Origin: Flavobacterium sp. 90
Lineage (GTDB): Bacteria > Bacteroidota > Bacteroidia > Flavobacteriales > Flavobacteriaceae
Direction of reading: 5' to 3'
DNA length: 64,000 bases
Assembly (NCBI RefSeq): GCF_004339525.1
Contig: NZ_SMGE01000001.1
Span: 4,774,001-4,838,000, forward strand
Below the pieces are notes generated by a model that did not search any database, was not told the DNA's origin, and saw nothing but the letters and a program-made list of their open reading frames with translations. Positions 18,121-27,185 of this stretch are shown in pieces (positions within the stretch are counted from its first letter, which is position 1; each line of letters opens with the position of its first letter). A program made the position numbers and the translations under genes.

Positions 18121-19632
18121 TTAATAACCAGGATTATTCGGTTTTAAATTTGGATTGATCGCCAATTCAGTTCCCGGTAACGGAAATAAATAATCCTTAT
18201 TCGGATTAAAATTTGCGTGTGGTTCTAAGCCATTTGGACCAAAAACTTCAGGTCCGTTTTGCAATCTTTTGATGTCGTACCATCTGATGTATTCAAAAGC
18301 AAATTCTAATCTTCTTTCGTCAATAACCATTTTTCTAAAATCAGATTGTGACATTCCAGCCGTTACATTTGCAGGAAACGAAACCTGTTTTCCGGCTTTA
18401 TTTCTTGCTCTTGCGCGCACTCGGTTTACATAACCATCAGCTTCGGCAGTTCCCGGAGTGATTTCGTTTAGAGCTTCGGCAGCGGTTAATAGAACTTCTG
18501 CAAAACGCATTGTGATATAATTGTGCTGAGAAGTTCTTCCGTTAGCGCCCGCTTTTCCGGGGAAACGATAGTATTTTGCAATATGCGGACGTGGCGCTTT
18601 TTCATTATCACTTGAAGGGAAAATCTTTAATTCGCTACCTACTTTTTTTCTAATAATAGTATCAAAACTCACGGCGCGTCTGTAATCTCTTTGATCCCAA
18701 GTATTAAAGGCTTTTAAGGACGGAACAGCAACAGAGAATCCCTGTCCGTAACTGTAGCTTTCGTCTTTAAGCGAACCTGTAAAAAACGCAGTATAATCTT
18801 GTCCGTAGTTTCCTGAAACTAAGTTATTAAAATCAATTGTAAACAAAGGTTCTTTTAGCGAAGCTGTTTTTGTAGCATTAAATAAATCCTGAAAATCAGA
18901 ATCTAATCCTAAACCAAATTTAGCTTCGTTTGTGATAACATATTTTGCTTCATCGTAAGCTTTTTGGTAGTTTTTTAAAGTCAAATAAACAGAAGCCAAA
19001 TAACCCGCAGCAGTACCTTTTCCCGGAACAGCTTTTACTTTTGGTTTATCGTCCAGCCATTTTTTTGCAAATTCTAAATCAGAGATGATTTTTAGATAAA
19101 CATCAGCTTCTTTAGTTCTTTTTAAAGAATTTACCTGAGAAACATCGTTTACAATAAAATCAATATATGGAACGTCTCCAAAGATTCTCACCAAATGATA
19201 ATACGTAAAAGCTCTAGCAAAATAAGCCTGAGCCACAATTGCGTTTACTTTTGAAGGATCTCCCGGAGTTTTTTTCGCGCCTTCGATTGCCTGATTTGCA
19301 GCCGTAATGATCACATACGATTGTGGCCAAAAGTTAGCAACAAGCGCATTAGTATCATTCATATTCATATCATTGACATCGATTCTGGCAGCCTGAGTCG
19401 TTCTGTCGCCAATATCGGCCATGTCGTCGCGAAGCATTAAAGCAATCGTAAATTCTCTTCCCCAGTAATTATTGTGGGCAATATTGGCAAAACTTCCGTT
19501 TACAGCAGCTTGTAAGTCATCTGTATTCTTAAAAAAGTTTTCAGGACGAATAACTCCAACCGGATGTTCTTCAAGATCAGAACAGCCAAAAGTCATTATT
19601 CCAAAACAAAATAAAGCTATATATTTTTTCAT
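18121..19632 (-). CDS. SusD/RagB-type surface glycan-binding lipoprotein
   Basis: A 503-aa lipoprotein with lipobox MTFGC (Cys17) and an alpha-helical TPR-like core. The C-terminal RagB/SusD region ends with a typical RRLEFAFEYIRWYDIKRL stretch, and the final residues NPNLKPNNPGY are typical of the family. It caps the SusC channel encoded 17 bp upstream and binds oligosaccharides at the cell surface. Given the neighbours, the ligand should contain glucuronate. The pair marks this as a polysaccharide utilisation locus. Confidence 0.93.
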   Translation of the reverse strand: MKKYIALFCFGIMTFGCSDLEEHPVGVIRPENFFKNTDDLQAAVNGSFANIAHNNYWGREFTIALMLRDDMADIGDRTTQAARIDVNDMNMNDTNALVANFWPQSYVIITAANQAIEGAKKTPGDPSKVNAIVAQAYFARAFTYYHLVRIFGDVPYIDFIVNDVSQVNSLKRTKEADVYLKIISDLEFAKKWLDDKPKVKAVPGKGTAAGYLASVYLTLKNYQKAYDEAKYVITNEAKFGLGLDSDFQDLFNATKTASLKEPLFTIDFNNLVSGNYGQDYTAFFTGSLKDESYSYGQGFSVAVPSLKAFNTWDQRDYRRAVSFDTIIRKKVGSELKIFPSSDNEKAPRPHIAKYYRFPGKAGANGRTSQHNYITMRFAEVLLTAAEALNEITPGTAEADGYVNRVRARARNKAGKQVSFPANVTAGMSQSDFRKMVIDERRLEFAFEYIRWYDIKRLQNGPEVFGPNGLEPHANFNPNKDYLFPLPGTELAINPNLKPNNPGY

Positions 19633-19649
19633 GTTGTTACAGTATTAAA

Positions 19650-22600
19650 CTAAAATTTTAAATTAAATCCAAAAGTGAAAGTTCTCACATTTGGGTAACT
19701 TCCGTACTCCAAACCTAAGTTCGTGTTACTTCTCGCATTGGTATCATTCAGGTAATTTCCTTCAGGATCAGAACCCGGATAATCTGTAATTGTCCAAAGA
19801 TTTTGCGCACTGATGTAGAAACGAACTTTACTCAATCCAATTTTCGAAACTACTTTTTCGTCTAAACTATATCCTATAGAAACATTTTTCAAACGGATAT
19901 AACTTCCATCATAAACAAATCTTGATGTAACCCTTTTTGTTCTTGCTGCATTTGCCGGAACATTTGTATCCGTGTGCGTTGGCGTCCAAGCGTCTAAAAC
20001 TTCTGTCGTTGCATTGTTGTTTCCTGAAGCCAATTCCATCAAAGTATAGTTCAGGATTTGGTTTCCTTCAGAACCTTGGAAGAAAATATTCAAATCAAGA
20101 TTTTTATAAGTGAAATCATTGTTTAAACCAAAGATGAAATCAGGATTTGGATTACCAATAATCGTTTTATCATTTGAATCTAATTTTCCGTTACCATCGA
20201 CATCTCTGAATTTTTCTCCACCAGCAACAGTTTCAAAGTTCCCCGGAAGAACCGTTTCGCCTTGCTGAATTACACCATCATAAATAAACCCGAAGAAAGC
20301 TCCAACAGGCTGACCAACTCTCAAAATCTGAGAATCTGTAGCAAGGAAATGTCCAGGCGTTGAGTTGATTAGAAGATCTTTATTATCAGCTAATTTTAAT
20401 ACTTTGTTTTTATTCGAAGAAATGTTGAAACTTGTTGACCAAGTGAAATCAGCACCAATAAAGTTTTTAGAATTAATACCCAATTCCCAACCTTTATTTT
20501 CTAATTCTCCAACGTTTTGAAGCTGAGAAGCAATTCCCGAAACTCCCGGTAAAGGTCTGTTGAACAACAAATCTTTAGTAATTGTTTTGTAATAATCTGC
20601 CGTAAGACTTACTCGATTATCAAACAAACCTAAATCAATTCCGTAATCTTGCTGATAAGATGTTTCCCATTTTAAGTTCGGATTATTCAAAGAAGTCAAT
20701 TGAACCGCATTTACAATTACGTCACCACTTACATCATAAATTTCAGAAAATCTCGACAAAGTAGAGTAGGCGCCAATCGATGGATTTCCGGTTGCACCAT
20801 AACTTGCTCTCAATTTAAGATTCGAAATAGTTTTGTTGTCTTTTAGGAAATTTTCTTTTCCAATATTCCAACCAATTGCTCCAGAAGGGAAAGTTCCGTA
20901 TTTGTAGTTTTCACTAAAGCTTGACGAACCGTCACGACGCGCTGTAAACGTAAATAAATATTTATCATCATAATCAAAATTCAACCTTCCAAAAGCCGAA
21001 ATTAATTCTGTTTCAGATAAGTTAGAATCCGGTTTAAGAAATACAGTTCCGGCGCCTAAATTGCGATACGAATTGGTATTCGTCAAAAATCCTCTTGAAG
21101 CAGCGTATGAACTTTCGTTTTTGTTCTTTTGATACGAATAACCTCCAAGAACCGTTAAGATTCCTTTACTGATAATTTCTTTTTTATACGTAAGATAATT
21201 TTCCGTTAAAAACGAAGAAAATCTGGTATTGTTGACAGAAGCCTCTCCTTTGATATTTTTTCCGGCAATTAAAGTTGACGGAATAAAACGCCCCGTTTGA
21301 GAATTATTATCGGTTAAACCTAAAGTAGTTTTAAAATCTAAATCCTTAGTGATTTTATATTGTGCAAAGAAGTTAGATCTGTTTACGATAGAAACCGTTT
21401 CCAGAATATTTTCCATTGCAGTTGCATACGGATTATCAATATCGTCCCCAATAGGAGCCGTCGTTGTGTAAGTTCCGTCAGCGTTATAAATTCCTTTATC
21501 AGGCATAAATCTATATGCCGCTGCAATTACACCCGCAGCACCAGTTCCTCCAGCGCCAGTTTGGCTAATGATTCCGTCTTTGTTTTGTTTACTTTGAAAT
21601 AAATTCAAACCAACTTTAAAACGATCAGATAAATCAGCTTCAAGATTACTTACAATTGTATATTTATCAATTCCCGAGTTAATTACAACTCCGTTTTGGT
21701 TAAAGTAGTTTCCGGAAATATAATATCTCACATTTTCAGAACCTCCGGAAAACGAAAGCGAAGTATTCGAAACCATTCCTTCACGATAAATTACATCTTG
21801 CCAATCTGTGTTTTCTCCGCCTGAAGTATGCGTTGTAAAACTTTTTCTATACGCAACAAATTGATCTCCATTTAATAAATTCAGTTTATGATTTACAGAT
21901 TGTACCGAAGTTGAATTGCTGAATTCGATAACCGGTTTTCCAGGTTTTCCCTTTTTGGTTGTAACCATAATAACCCCGTTTGAACCTCTCGATCCGTAAA
22001 TAGCAGTTGCAGATGCATCTTTAAGAACCTCGATAGAAGCGATATCCTGAGGCGCTGGCATGGCAACACCAGCAAAACCATCGACTACAATAAGTGCATC
22101 ACCACTTGCATTGATCGACGTTCCGCCACGAACCCTGATTTTTACAGGAGCGCCCGGTTCGCCACCATTATTAGATTGTACAGAAACCCCCGCTGCACGA
22201 CCTTGCAAAGCTTGCTCTGCATTTAATAATGGATAAGCCGTAAGTTCTTTTGCCGTTACCGAAGATACAGATCCCGTTATATCGCTCTTTTTACGCGTAC
22301 CGTAACCTACAACAATTACTTCGTCAAGGTTTTTAGTATCTGGTTTTAAGCTTATGTTCACGGTAGTTTTATTACCTACAGGAACTTCTACAGTTTGATA
22401 TCCTACGAAGTTAAAAACTAAAACAGCATTTTTTTCAGATATAAAAACGCTATAATTTCCATCCATATCCGCAGTTGCGCCCACAGATGAGCCTTTAACA
22501 TATACATTGGCACCAGGAAGTCCGAGTAAATCCTCGCTCGAAGTAACTTTTCCCGTCACTTTTCTTTCCTGTGCTTCAACAATAATACTGCCCAGTAAAA

Positions 22601-22652
22601 AGACTACCAGAAAGCACCATTTAAGCGACTTAATTTTTTGGTTTGTAAACAT
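19650..22652 (-). CDS. SusC/RagA-type TonB-dependent outer-membrane transporter
   Basis: A 1000-aa protein. A signal peptide (to about residue 27) precedes a carboxypeptidase-regulatory-like domain (about 30-110). The plug with EVIVVGYGTRKKSDITGSV (about 112-230) and a 22-stranded barrel follow. The C terminus ends in FGFNLKF, the usual aromatic ending for BAM-inserted barrels. It imports oligosaccharides released at the surface, using TonB energy. It is the first large gene after the promoter at about 22774 and is followed by SusD, GH88 and the two GH2 genes, probably one operon. Confidence 0.93.
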   Translation of the reverse strand: MFTNQKIKSLKWCFLVVFLLGSIIVEAQERKVTGKVTSSEDLLGLPGANVYVKGSSVGATADMDGNYSVFISEKNAVLVFNFVGYQTVEVPVGNKTTVNISLKPDTKNLDEVIVVGYGTRKKSDITGSVSSVTAKELTAYPLLNAEQALQGRAAGVSVQSNNGGEPGAPVKIRVRGGTSINASGDALIVVDGFAGVAMPAPQDIASIEVLKDASATAIYGSRGSNGVIMVTTKKGKPGKPVIEFSNSTSVQSVNHKLNLLNGDQFVAYRKSFTTHTSGGENTDWQDVIYREGMVSNTSLSFSGGSENVRYYISGNYFNQNGVVINSGIDKYTIVSNLEADLSDRFKVGLNLFQSKQNKDGIISQTGAGGTGAAGVIAAAYRFMPDKGIYNADGTYTTTAPIGDDIDNPYATAMENILETVSIVNRSNFFAQYKITKDLDFKTTLGLTDNNSQTGRFIPSTLIAGKNIKGEASVNNTRFSSFLTENYLTYKKEIISKGILTVLGGYSYQKNKNESSYAASRGFLTNTNSYRNLGAGTVFLKPDSNLSETELISAFGRLNFDYDDKYLFTFTARRDGSSSFSENYKYGTFPSGAIGWNIGKENFLKDNKTISNLKLRASYGATGNPSIGAYSTLSRFSEIYDVSGDVIVNAVQLTSLNNPNLKWETSYQQDYGIDLGLFDNRVSLTADYYKTITKDLLFNRPLPGVSGIASQLQNVGELENKGWELGINSKNFIGADFTWSTSFNISSNKNKVLKLADNKDLLINSTPGHFLATDSQILRVGQPVGAFFGFIYDGVIQQGETVLPGNFETVAGGEKFRDVDGNGKLDSNDKTIIGNPNPDFIFGLNNDFTYKNLDLNIFFQGSEGNQILNYTLMELASGNNNATTEVLDAWTPTHTDTNVPANAARTKRVTSRFVYDGSYIRLKNVSIGYSLDEKVVSKIGLSKVRFYISAQNLWTITDYPGSDPEGNYLNDTNARSNTNLGLEYGSYPNVRTFTFGFNLKF

Positions 22653-22676
22653 TCATTTGTTGGTTTTAGGTTAATG

Positions 22677-22769
22677 TTAGATAAAATAAAAAAGCAATAA
22701 ACTCATTCCTATTATCAGCGCTACTAACAGAATCTGAAGCAATACGAATTTTGTTTTTTTGAATTTCAT
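22677..22769 (-). CDS. possible 30-aa hydrophobic small protein upstream of susC
   Basis: An ATG at 22769 opens 30 codons giving a basic N terminus (MKFKKTKF) and a strongly hydrophobic segment ending LLLFYFI, stopping 24 bp before the SusC start. The TAnnTTTG box at 22774-22781 would place transcription start within a base or two of this ATG, so it could be a leaderless small membrane protein, or simply 5' untranslated sequence. Nothing else supports it. Confidence 0.25.
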   Translation of the reverse strand: MKFKKTKFVLLQILLVALIIGMSLLLFYFI

Positions 22770-22773
22770 AAGA

Positions 22774-22781
22774 CAAATGTA
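22774..22781 (-). promoter_or_regulatory. -7 box of the probable susC promoter
   Basis: On the - strand TACATTTG matches the Bacteroidota TAnnTTTG box exactly. A TTG lies about 24 bases upstream, slightly beyond the usual 17-23. It sits after the regulator's terminator and 122 bp before the SusC start, so it is the likely regulated promoter of the susC-susD-GH88-GH2-GH2 operon. Confidence 0.55.
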
Positions 22782-22806
22782 GATTTCGAAAACGATATAG
22801 AAATAC

Positions 22807-22842
22807 AAAAAAGGGTATCTAAAAATACAGATACCCTTTTTT
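22807..22842. terminator. terminator between the hybrid regulator and susC
   Basis: Perfect 14-bp arms AAAAAAGGGTATCT and AGATACCCTTTTTT enclose an 8-nt loop, just after the regulator's stop. It isolates the regulator transcript from the susC operon. Confidence 0.85.
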
Positions 22843-22865
22843 AAGCCTTGAAAACATTGGATTTT

Positions 22866-25800
22866 TTAAAATACCGACATTGGTTTCGAAAATTTGTCAG
22901 CAAATTGTGATGGAGTTTCTCCATATCTTTTTTGGAAACATTTGCTAAAGTATTTCGGATTGTTAAAACCAACTTTATAACTCACTTCTGAGACGTTTAA
23001 TTTGTTTTGTTCCAATAATTGAGCCGCACGTTTTAATCTAATTTCATGAATAAATTCGTTTGGCGTATAATTGGTCCAGGCTTTAATTTTTAAGAATAAC
23101 ATCGTACGACTTACGCCTAATTCCGAACAAAAAAACGGAATATCAAATAACTCGTTTGAGATATTATCTTCTACAATCTTAAATGCCTTTTTCAATAATT
23201 CTTCATCCAGAGAAGAAACCGTAATTTCAGAAGGAACGAAACTGTCTTCACTTGAAAATTTAAGTTTCAACCTTTCAGCCGAATTCAATAGGTTTTTAAC
23301 GCGAAGTTTAAATTCCATTAAATTAAAAGGTTTACTGATATAATCATCGGCACCACTTTCCAGACCTTCAAATTTATAGACTAATGAAGATCTCGAAGTC
23401 AATAAAATCACCGGAATATGACTCGTTTTGAGGTTCTCTTTTATCATCGAACAAAGTTTTGTTCCCACCATTTCAGGCATAATAACATCGCTGATAATTA
23501 AATTCGGCACAAATTGCAATGCTTTTTCTAATGCCACTTTTCCGTTTTCGGCTTCGATAATATTGTACTCTTTTTTGAGTAAGTTTTTCATGAAAGTTCT
23601 CAAAACCTTATGATCTTCAACAATCAGAATTGTTTGTTTTTCGGCATTAACAACAAGATCATCAATGTCTTCATGATTTGTTATTTCGGGAGTTTCCAGT
23701 TGAGCCGTATATTGCGCAATGTCATCGCTGATTTTAAAATCCTGTATAATTTCACTGTCCAAAAGATGCGCGCGACCCAACGGAAGCGTTACTTTAAAAA
23801 CAACACCTTCTGATTTTTTATTAATCACATCGATGCTTCCTTTATGGAGTTTTACGATATTTTTGACAATCGATAATCCAATTCCTGTTCCTTTATTATA
23901 ATTCTTCTGAACGTTATTGTGCAGCGGAACTTCAAAGAATAAATCAAAAATCTTATCGATATGTTCCTCCGCAATTCCAACTCCGGAATCTTCTACATTT
24001 ATAAAAAGATTTTCGTGATCGTGATTGATTTTGATGTTGATATTTCCGCCTTTTGGAGTGTATCTAAAAGCGTTGGAAATCAAATTATAAAAAACACGTT
24101 CTAATTTATAGCGATCAAAGTAAACCAGTATTTCCTCTTCCGATGATTCAAAAGTGTACATATAACCGCCATCTTTGGCATATTCGATAAAGGACAAAAA
24201 GATTTCTTTAGTAAATTTTACAATATTTCCGTTAGCAGATTCCAGCGCAACCTGATCGTTTTCAAGTTTTCTGAAATCCATCAAACGATTAATCAGACTC
24301 AAAAGATGATTCGCACTTCCTTCAATAACCAAGAGCTTTTTGTACATTTCGTTCGTTCCGTTATAATCGGCTAAAATCTGTTGCAACGGACCTAAAATCA
24401 AAGTCAAAGGCGTTCTGAATTCATGTGAAATATTCGTGAAAAAGTCCAGTTTTGCCCTGTTATTTTCTTCGATACGTTTCGTTTCAAGATATTCTAATTC
24501 CAGTTTTTGTTTCAGACTTGCTTTCGATTTCATAATCCAAATCAAACCGTATAATCCCAAACCTATTACAATTCCGTAGAATAAAAATGCCCAAATACTG
24601 CGCCACGGAGCAGGTTTTACAATTACTGTCAAAGTCGTCGGAATCTTGTTCCAAACGCCGTCGTTGTTGGCGCCTTTAACCTCAAAAGTGTAAGTTCCCG
24701 GATTCTGAATTGCAAAGATTGCTTCGGTATTTTTGGTCGTTGTCCAGTTGTTTTCCAATCCTGTCAAACGATAACTGTATTGATTATTTTTAGATCGAAT
24801 GTAATTTGGAATCGCAAAATTGATCGAGAAATTAGATTTGTCATAATCCAGCGTAATCGTTTTGGTATAACCAATGCTTTTCTCCAAAATTTGTGTAGTA
24901 TCGTTGGCGCGTACCGTTTGATTTTTAATCTTCAGATCTGTAATTAAAACCTGTGGAGCATATTGATTTAAGGATATTTTCTTAGCATCAAAATAAGTCG
25001 CCCCTGACGGACTTCCGAAATAAAATTTATTCGAATCTAATTTTAAAGCCGCATTGTCATTGAATTCATTGCTTGCTAAACCGTCTTTCTGGTCATAAAG
25101 TACAATCGTTTTTTGAGTCGTACTGTATTTTATAATTCCCTGATTCGTACTAATCCAGAGCTTTTTTTCGGCATCTTCAAGAATAGAATGAATCGAAGTA
25201 ATAATCGTGTTTCCAAATTTTAGATTGATTTTGTTGAATTTTTTTCCATCAAAATAATGCAATCCTTTTGCTTTAGTTCCAACCCAAATTTTATTTTGAC
25301 TGTCTTTAAACAAAGTCAGAATATCATCGCCGGACAAAGCCGAAGCATCAAAAAAGTAATGTTTTATCGTATAATTATTGTACTGAAAATCTTTTAACGA
25401 AATGCAATTAAGTCCGTTTTGCGTTCCAATCCAAAGTTTGTCTTTGTCGACCAAAATAGTGCGAACGATATTATTCGTCAGAAAATTGGCAGAAGTCGGA
25501 TCATTTCCAATCACCTGAAAAGTTTTGGAAATAATATTATACCGAATCAAACCTTTGCCAAAAGTTCCAATCCATAAAACGCCGTTTCCTTCTGTTTTAA
25601 GAGAATAAACGCCACTTTCCTTCAATAAATCACTTAAAGCTGTCGCAATTCGGTTGTCTTCTATCTTTTTAGAATTTACGTTGTAAGCGGATAATCCTTT
25701 AGAGAAAGTTCCAATCCAGAGAATATTATCTTCAGAAAGGCACATGGATTTAATGTCGTTTTTATTCGTTTGAAACGTTTTGCTGTTGATGTAACTTACA

Positions 25801-26957
25801 GCTTCGGTATTTGTATTATAAATGGTAATTCCGCCGCCTTCAGTTCCAAAATAAACGTTGTGATTTTTATCTGCAATAATAGAACTCACGACATCAAAAC
25901 TCATCGGAATCTTTTTGGAATTCTGATTATAGTTCGAAAAATTCACATTGGAAACATCCCAAATATTCACACCTTTGTAATAACAACCAATCCAAACCGA
26001 ACCTTTTTTATCAATAAATACCGATTTTACTTTGTCGATTCCGCTGTTATTAGTGCTGTTATTTATTTTTTGAATGCTTTTATCTTTTCCTAAAATATAA
26101 ATTCCGTCATAAGCGCCAACCCATAAAGAACCTTGATTATCAAAAGCCAAAGCGCGAATATCAGTGCTGATTTCTTTGTAATTAGAATCAGATAAAAAAG
26201 AAACAAACTTGTTCGCCGATTTATCAAATTTCAGAAGTCCTTTGTTTTTACTTCCAATCCATAAATTCCCTAAATTATCTTCTTTAATTGCTTGAATATT
26301 TAGGAGATCGGTAGCATTTAGCGGATAATTTTTAAAAGAAAATTTATCGTTTTTTCGGCTTTCAAGTAAACATAAACCTTTAGTAGTTCCAATCCAGATT
26401 TCTCCTTTTTTAGATTTTACAATACTGGTAATATTATTACTTGGTAAAGTCGAATTATCTGTATCCGAATGAAAAGCAGAAGTAAACAATCCCGTTTTTT
26501 TATTATAAATCGACAATCCTTTTGACGTTCCAAACCACATTTCGCCGCCAATTTCCTTGATTGCCCAAATCGCATTTCCACTTATCGTGTGATTGGTTTT
26601 GTTGTGCAGATATCTTTTAAAAGTATTCGTAACCGGATTATAACAATTAAGTCCGTTGTAAGTTCCAACCCATAATTGTCCCAAATTATCTTCTTCAATC
26701 GATAAAATATCATTGTTGCTAATCGAAGTTTTATCCGTAACATCATTTCTAAAAACCGTGAATCTGCTTCCGTCATATTTATTGAGTCCGTCGCGCGTAC
26801 CAAACCACATTTGCCCAAATTTATCCTGATGAATGGCAATAACAGAACTCTGCGAAAGCCCGTCAGTCGTAGAAATATTCTTAAGACGATATTTATTTTG
26901 GGAAAATGCATTCCCGAAAATGGCTGCGATTAATAGAAGGGCTATTTTATATTTCAT
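22866..26957 (-). CDS. hybrid two-component system (HTCS) sensor-AraC regulator
   Basis: A single 1363-aa protein joins sensor and response regulator. The parts are a signal peptide (1-19), two-component-regulator propellers with repeated W-I/V-G-T/S blades (about 20-690), a Y_Y_Y domain (about 695-775) and a membrane helix (about 785-807). A HisKA with H845 (NISHEFRTP), HATPase_c (about 950-1070), receiver with D1157 (ISDVIMPEM) and AraC-type HTH (about 1260-1360) follow. HTCS proteins bind oligosaccharide in the periplasm and switch on the adjacent PUL, here most likely the susC operon and the uronate genes. All catalytic residues expected are present. Confidence 0.93.
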   Translation of the reverse strand: MKYKIALLLIAAIFGNAFSQNKYRLKNISTTDGLSQSSVIAIHQDKFGQMWFGTRDGLNKYDGSRFTVFRNDVTDKTSISNNDILSIEEDNLGQLWVGTYNGLNCYNPVTNTFKRYLHNKTNHTISGNAIWAIKEIGGEMWFGTSKGLSIYNKKTGLFTSAFHSDTDNSTLPSNNITSIVKSKKGEIWIGTTKGLCLLESRKNDKFSFKNYPLNATDLLNIQAIKEDNLGNLWIGSKNKGLLKFDKSANKFVSFLSDSNYKEISTDIRALAFDNQGSLWVGAYDGIYILGKDKSIQKINNSTNNSGIDKVKSVFIDKKGSVWIGCYYKGVNIWDVSNVNFSNYNQNSKKIPMSFDVVSSIIADKNHNVYFGTEGGGITIYNTNTEAVSYINSKTFQTNKNDIKSMCLSEDNILWIGTFSKGLSAYNVNSKKIEDNRIATALSDLLKESGVYSLKTEGNGVLWIGTFGKGLIRYNIISKTFQVIGNDPTSANFLTNNIVRTILVDKDKLWIGTQNGLNCISLKDFQYNNYTIKHYFFDASALSGDDILTLFKDSQNKIWVGTKAKGLHYFDGKKFNKINLKFGNTIITSIHSILEDAEKKLWISTNQGIIKYSTTQKTIVLYDQKDGLASNEFNDNAALKLDSNKFYFGSPSGATYFDAKKISLNQYAPQVLITDLKIKNQTVRANDTTQILEKSIGYTKTITLDYDKSNFSINFAIPNYIRSKNNQYSYRLTGLENNWTTTKNTEAIFAIQNPGTYTFEVKGANNDGVWNKIPTTLTVIVKPAPWRSIWAFLFYGIVIGLGLYGLIWIMKSKASLKQKLELEYLETKRIEENNRAKLDFFTNISHEFRTPLTLILGPLQQILADYNGTNEMYKKLLVIEGSANHLLSLINRLMDFRKLENDQVALESANGNIVKFTKEIFLSFIEYAKDGGYMYTFESSEEEILVYFDRYKLERVFYNLISNAFRYTPKGGNINIKINHDHENLFINVEDSGVGIAEEHIDKIFDLFFEVPLHNNVQKNYNKGTGIGLSIVKNIVKLHKGSIDVINKKSEGVVFKVTLPLGRAHLLDSEIIQDFKISDDIAQYTAQLETPEITNHEDIDDLVVNAEKQTILIVEDHKVLRTFMKNLLKKEYNIIEAENGKVALEKALQFVPNLIISDVIMPEMVGTKLCSMIKENLKTSHIPVILLTSRSSLVYKFEGLESGADDYISKPFNLMEFKLRVKNLLNSAERLKLKFSSEDSFVPSEITVSSLDEELLKKAFKIVEDNISNELFDIPFFCSELGVSRTMLFLKIKAWTNYTPNEFIHEIRLKRAAQLLEQNKLNVSEVSYKVGFNNPKYFSKCFQKRYGETPSQFADKFSKPMSVF

Positions 26958-26986
26958 AGCATTCAGGTTTTATTGAGGTTATTATC

Positions 26987-27185
26987 TCTCGCAAAGTCGC
27001 AGAGTCGCAAAGTTTTTTTCTCATTTTATGTCATTTCGACGAAGGAGAAATCTTCACAAGTAACTCCGCAACGAGAATCCAATCTTTGTAGAGCTTCTCG
27101 TGGGGATTTCTCCTTCGTCGAAATGACAAACAGTACGCTAAATAATTACTTAAAAAAAACTTTGCGACTTCGCGTCTTTGCGAGA
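26987..27185. repeat. nested palindromes: copy C of the 100-bp element inside a CTCGCAAAG palindrome
   Basis: The outer arms TCTCGCAAAGTCGCAGAG and CGCGTCTTTGCGAGA (with AAAGTTTTTTT / AAAAAAACTTT inside) flank a full 100-bp element at 27029-27128. That element starts TGTCATTTCGACGAAGGAG and ends CTTCGTCGAAATGACA. The outer right arm ends directly before the stop codon of the beta-helix gene. Confidence 0.75.
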
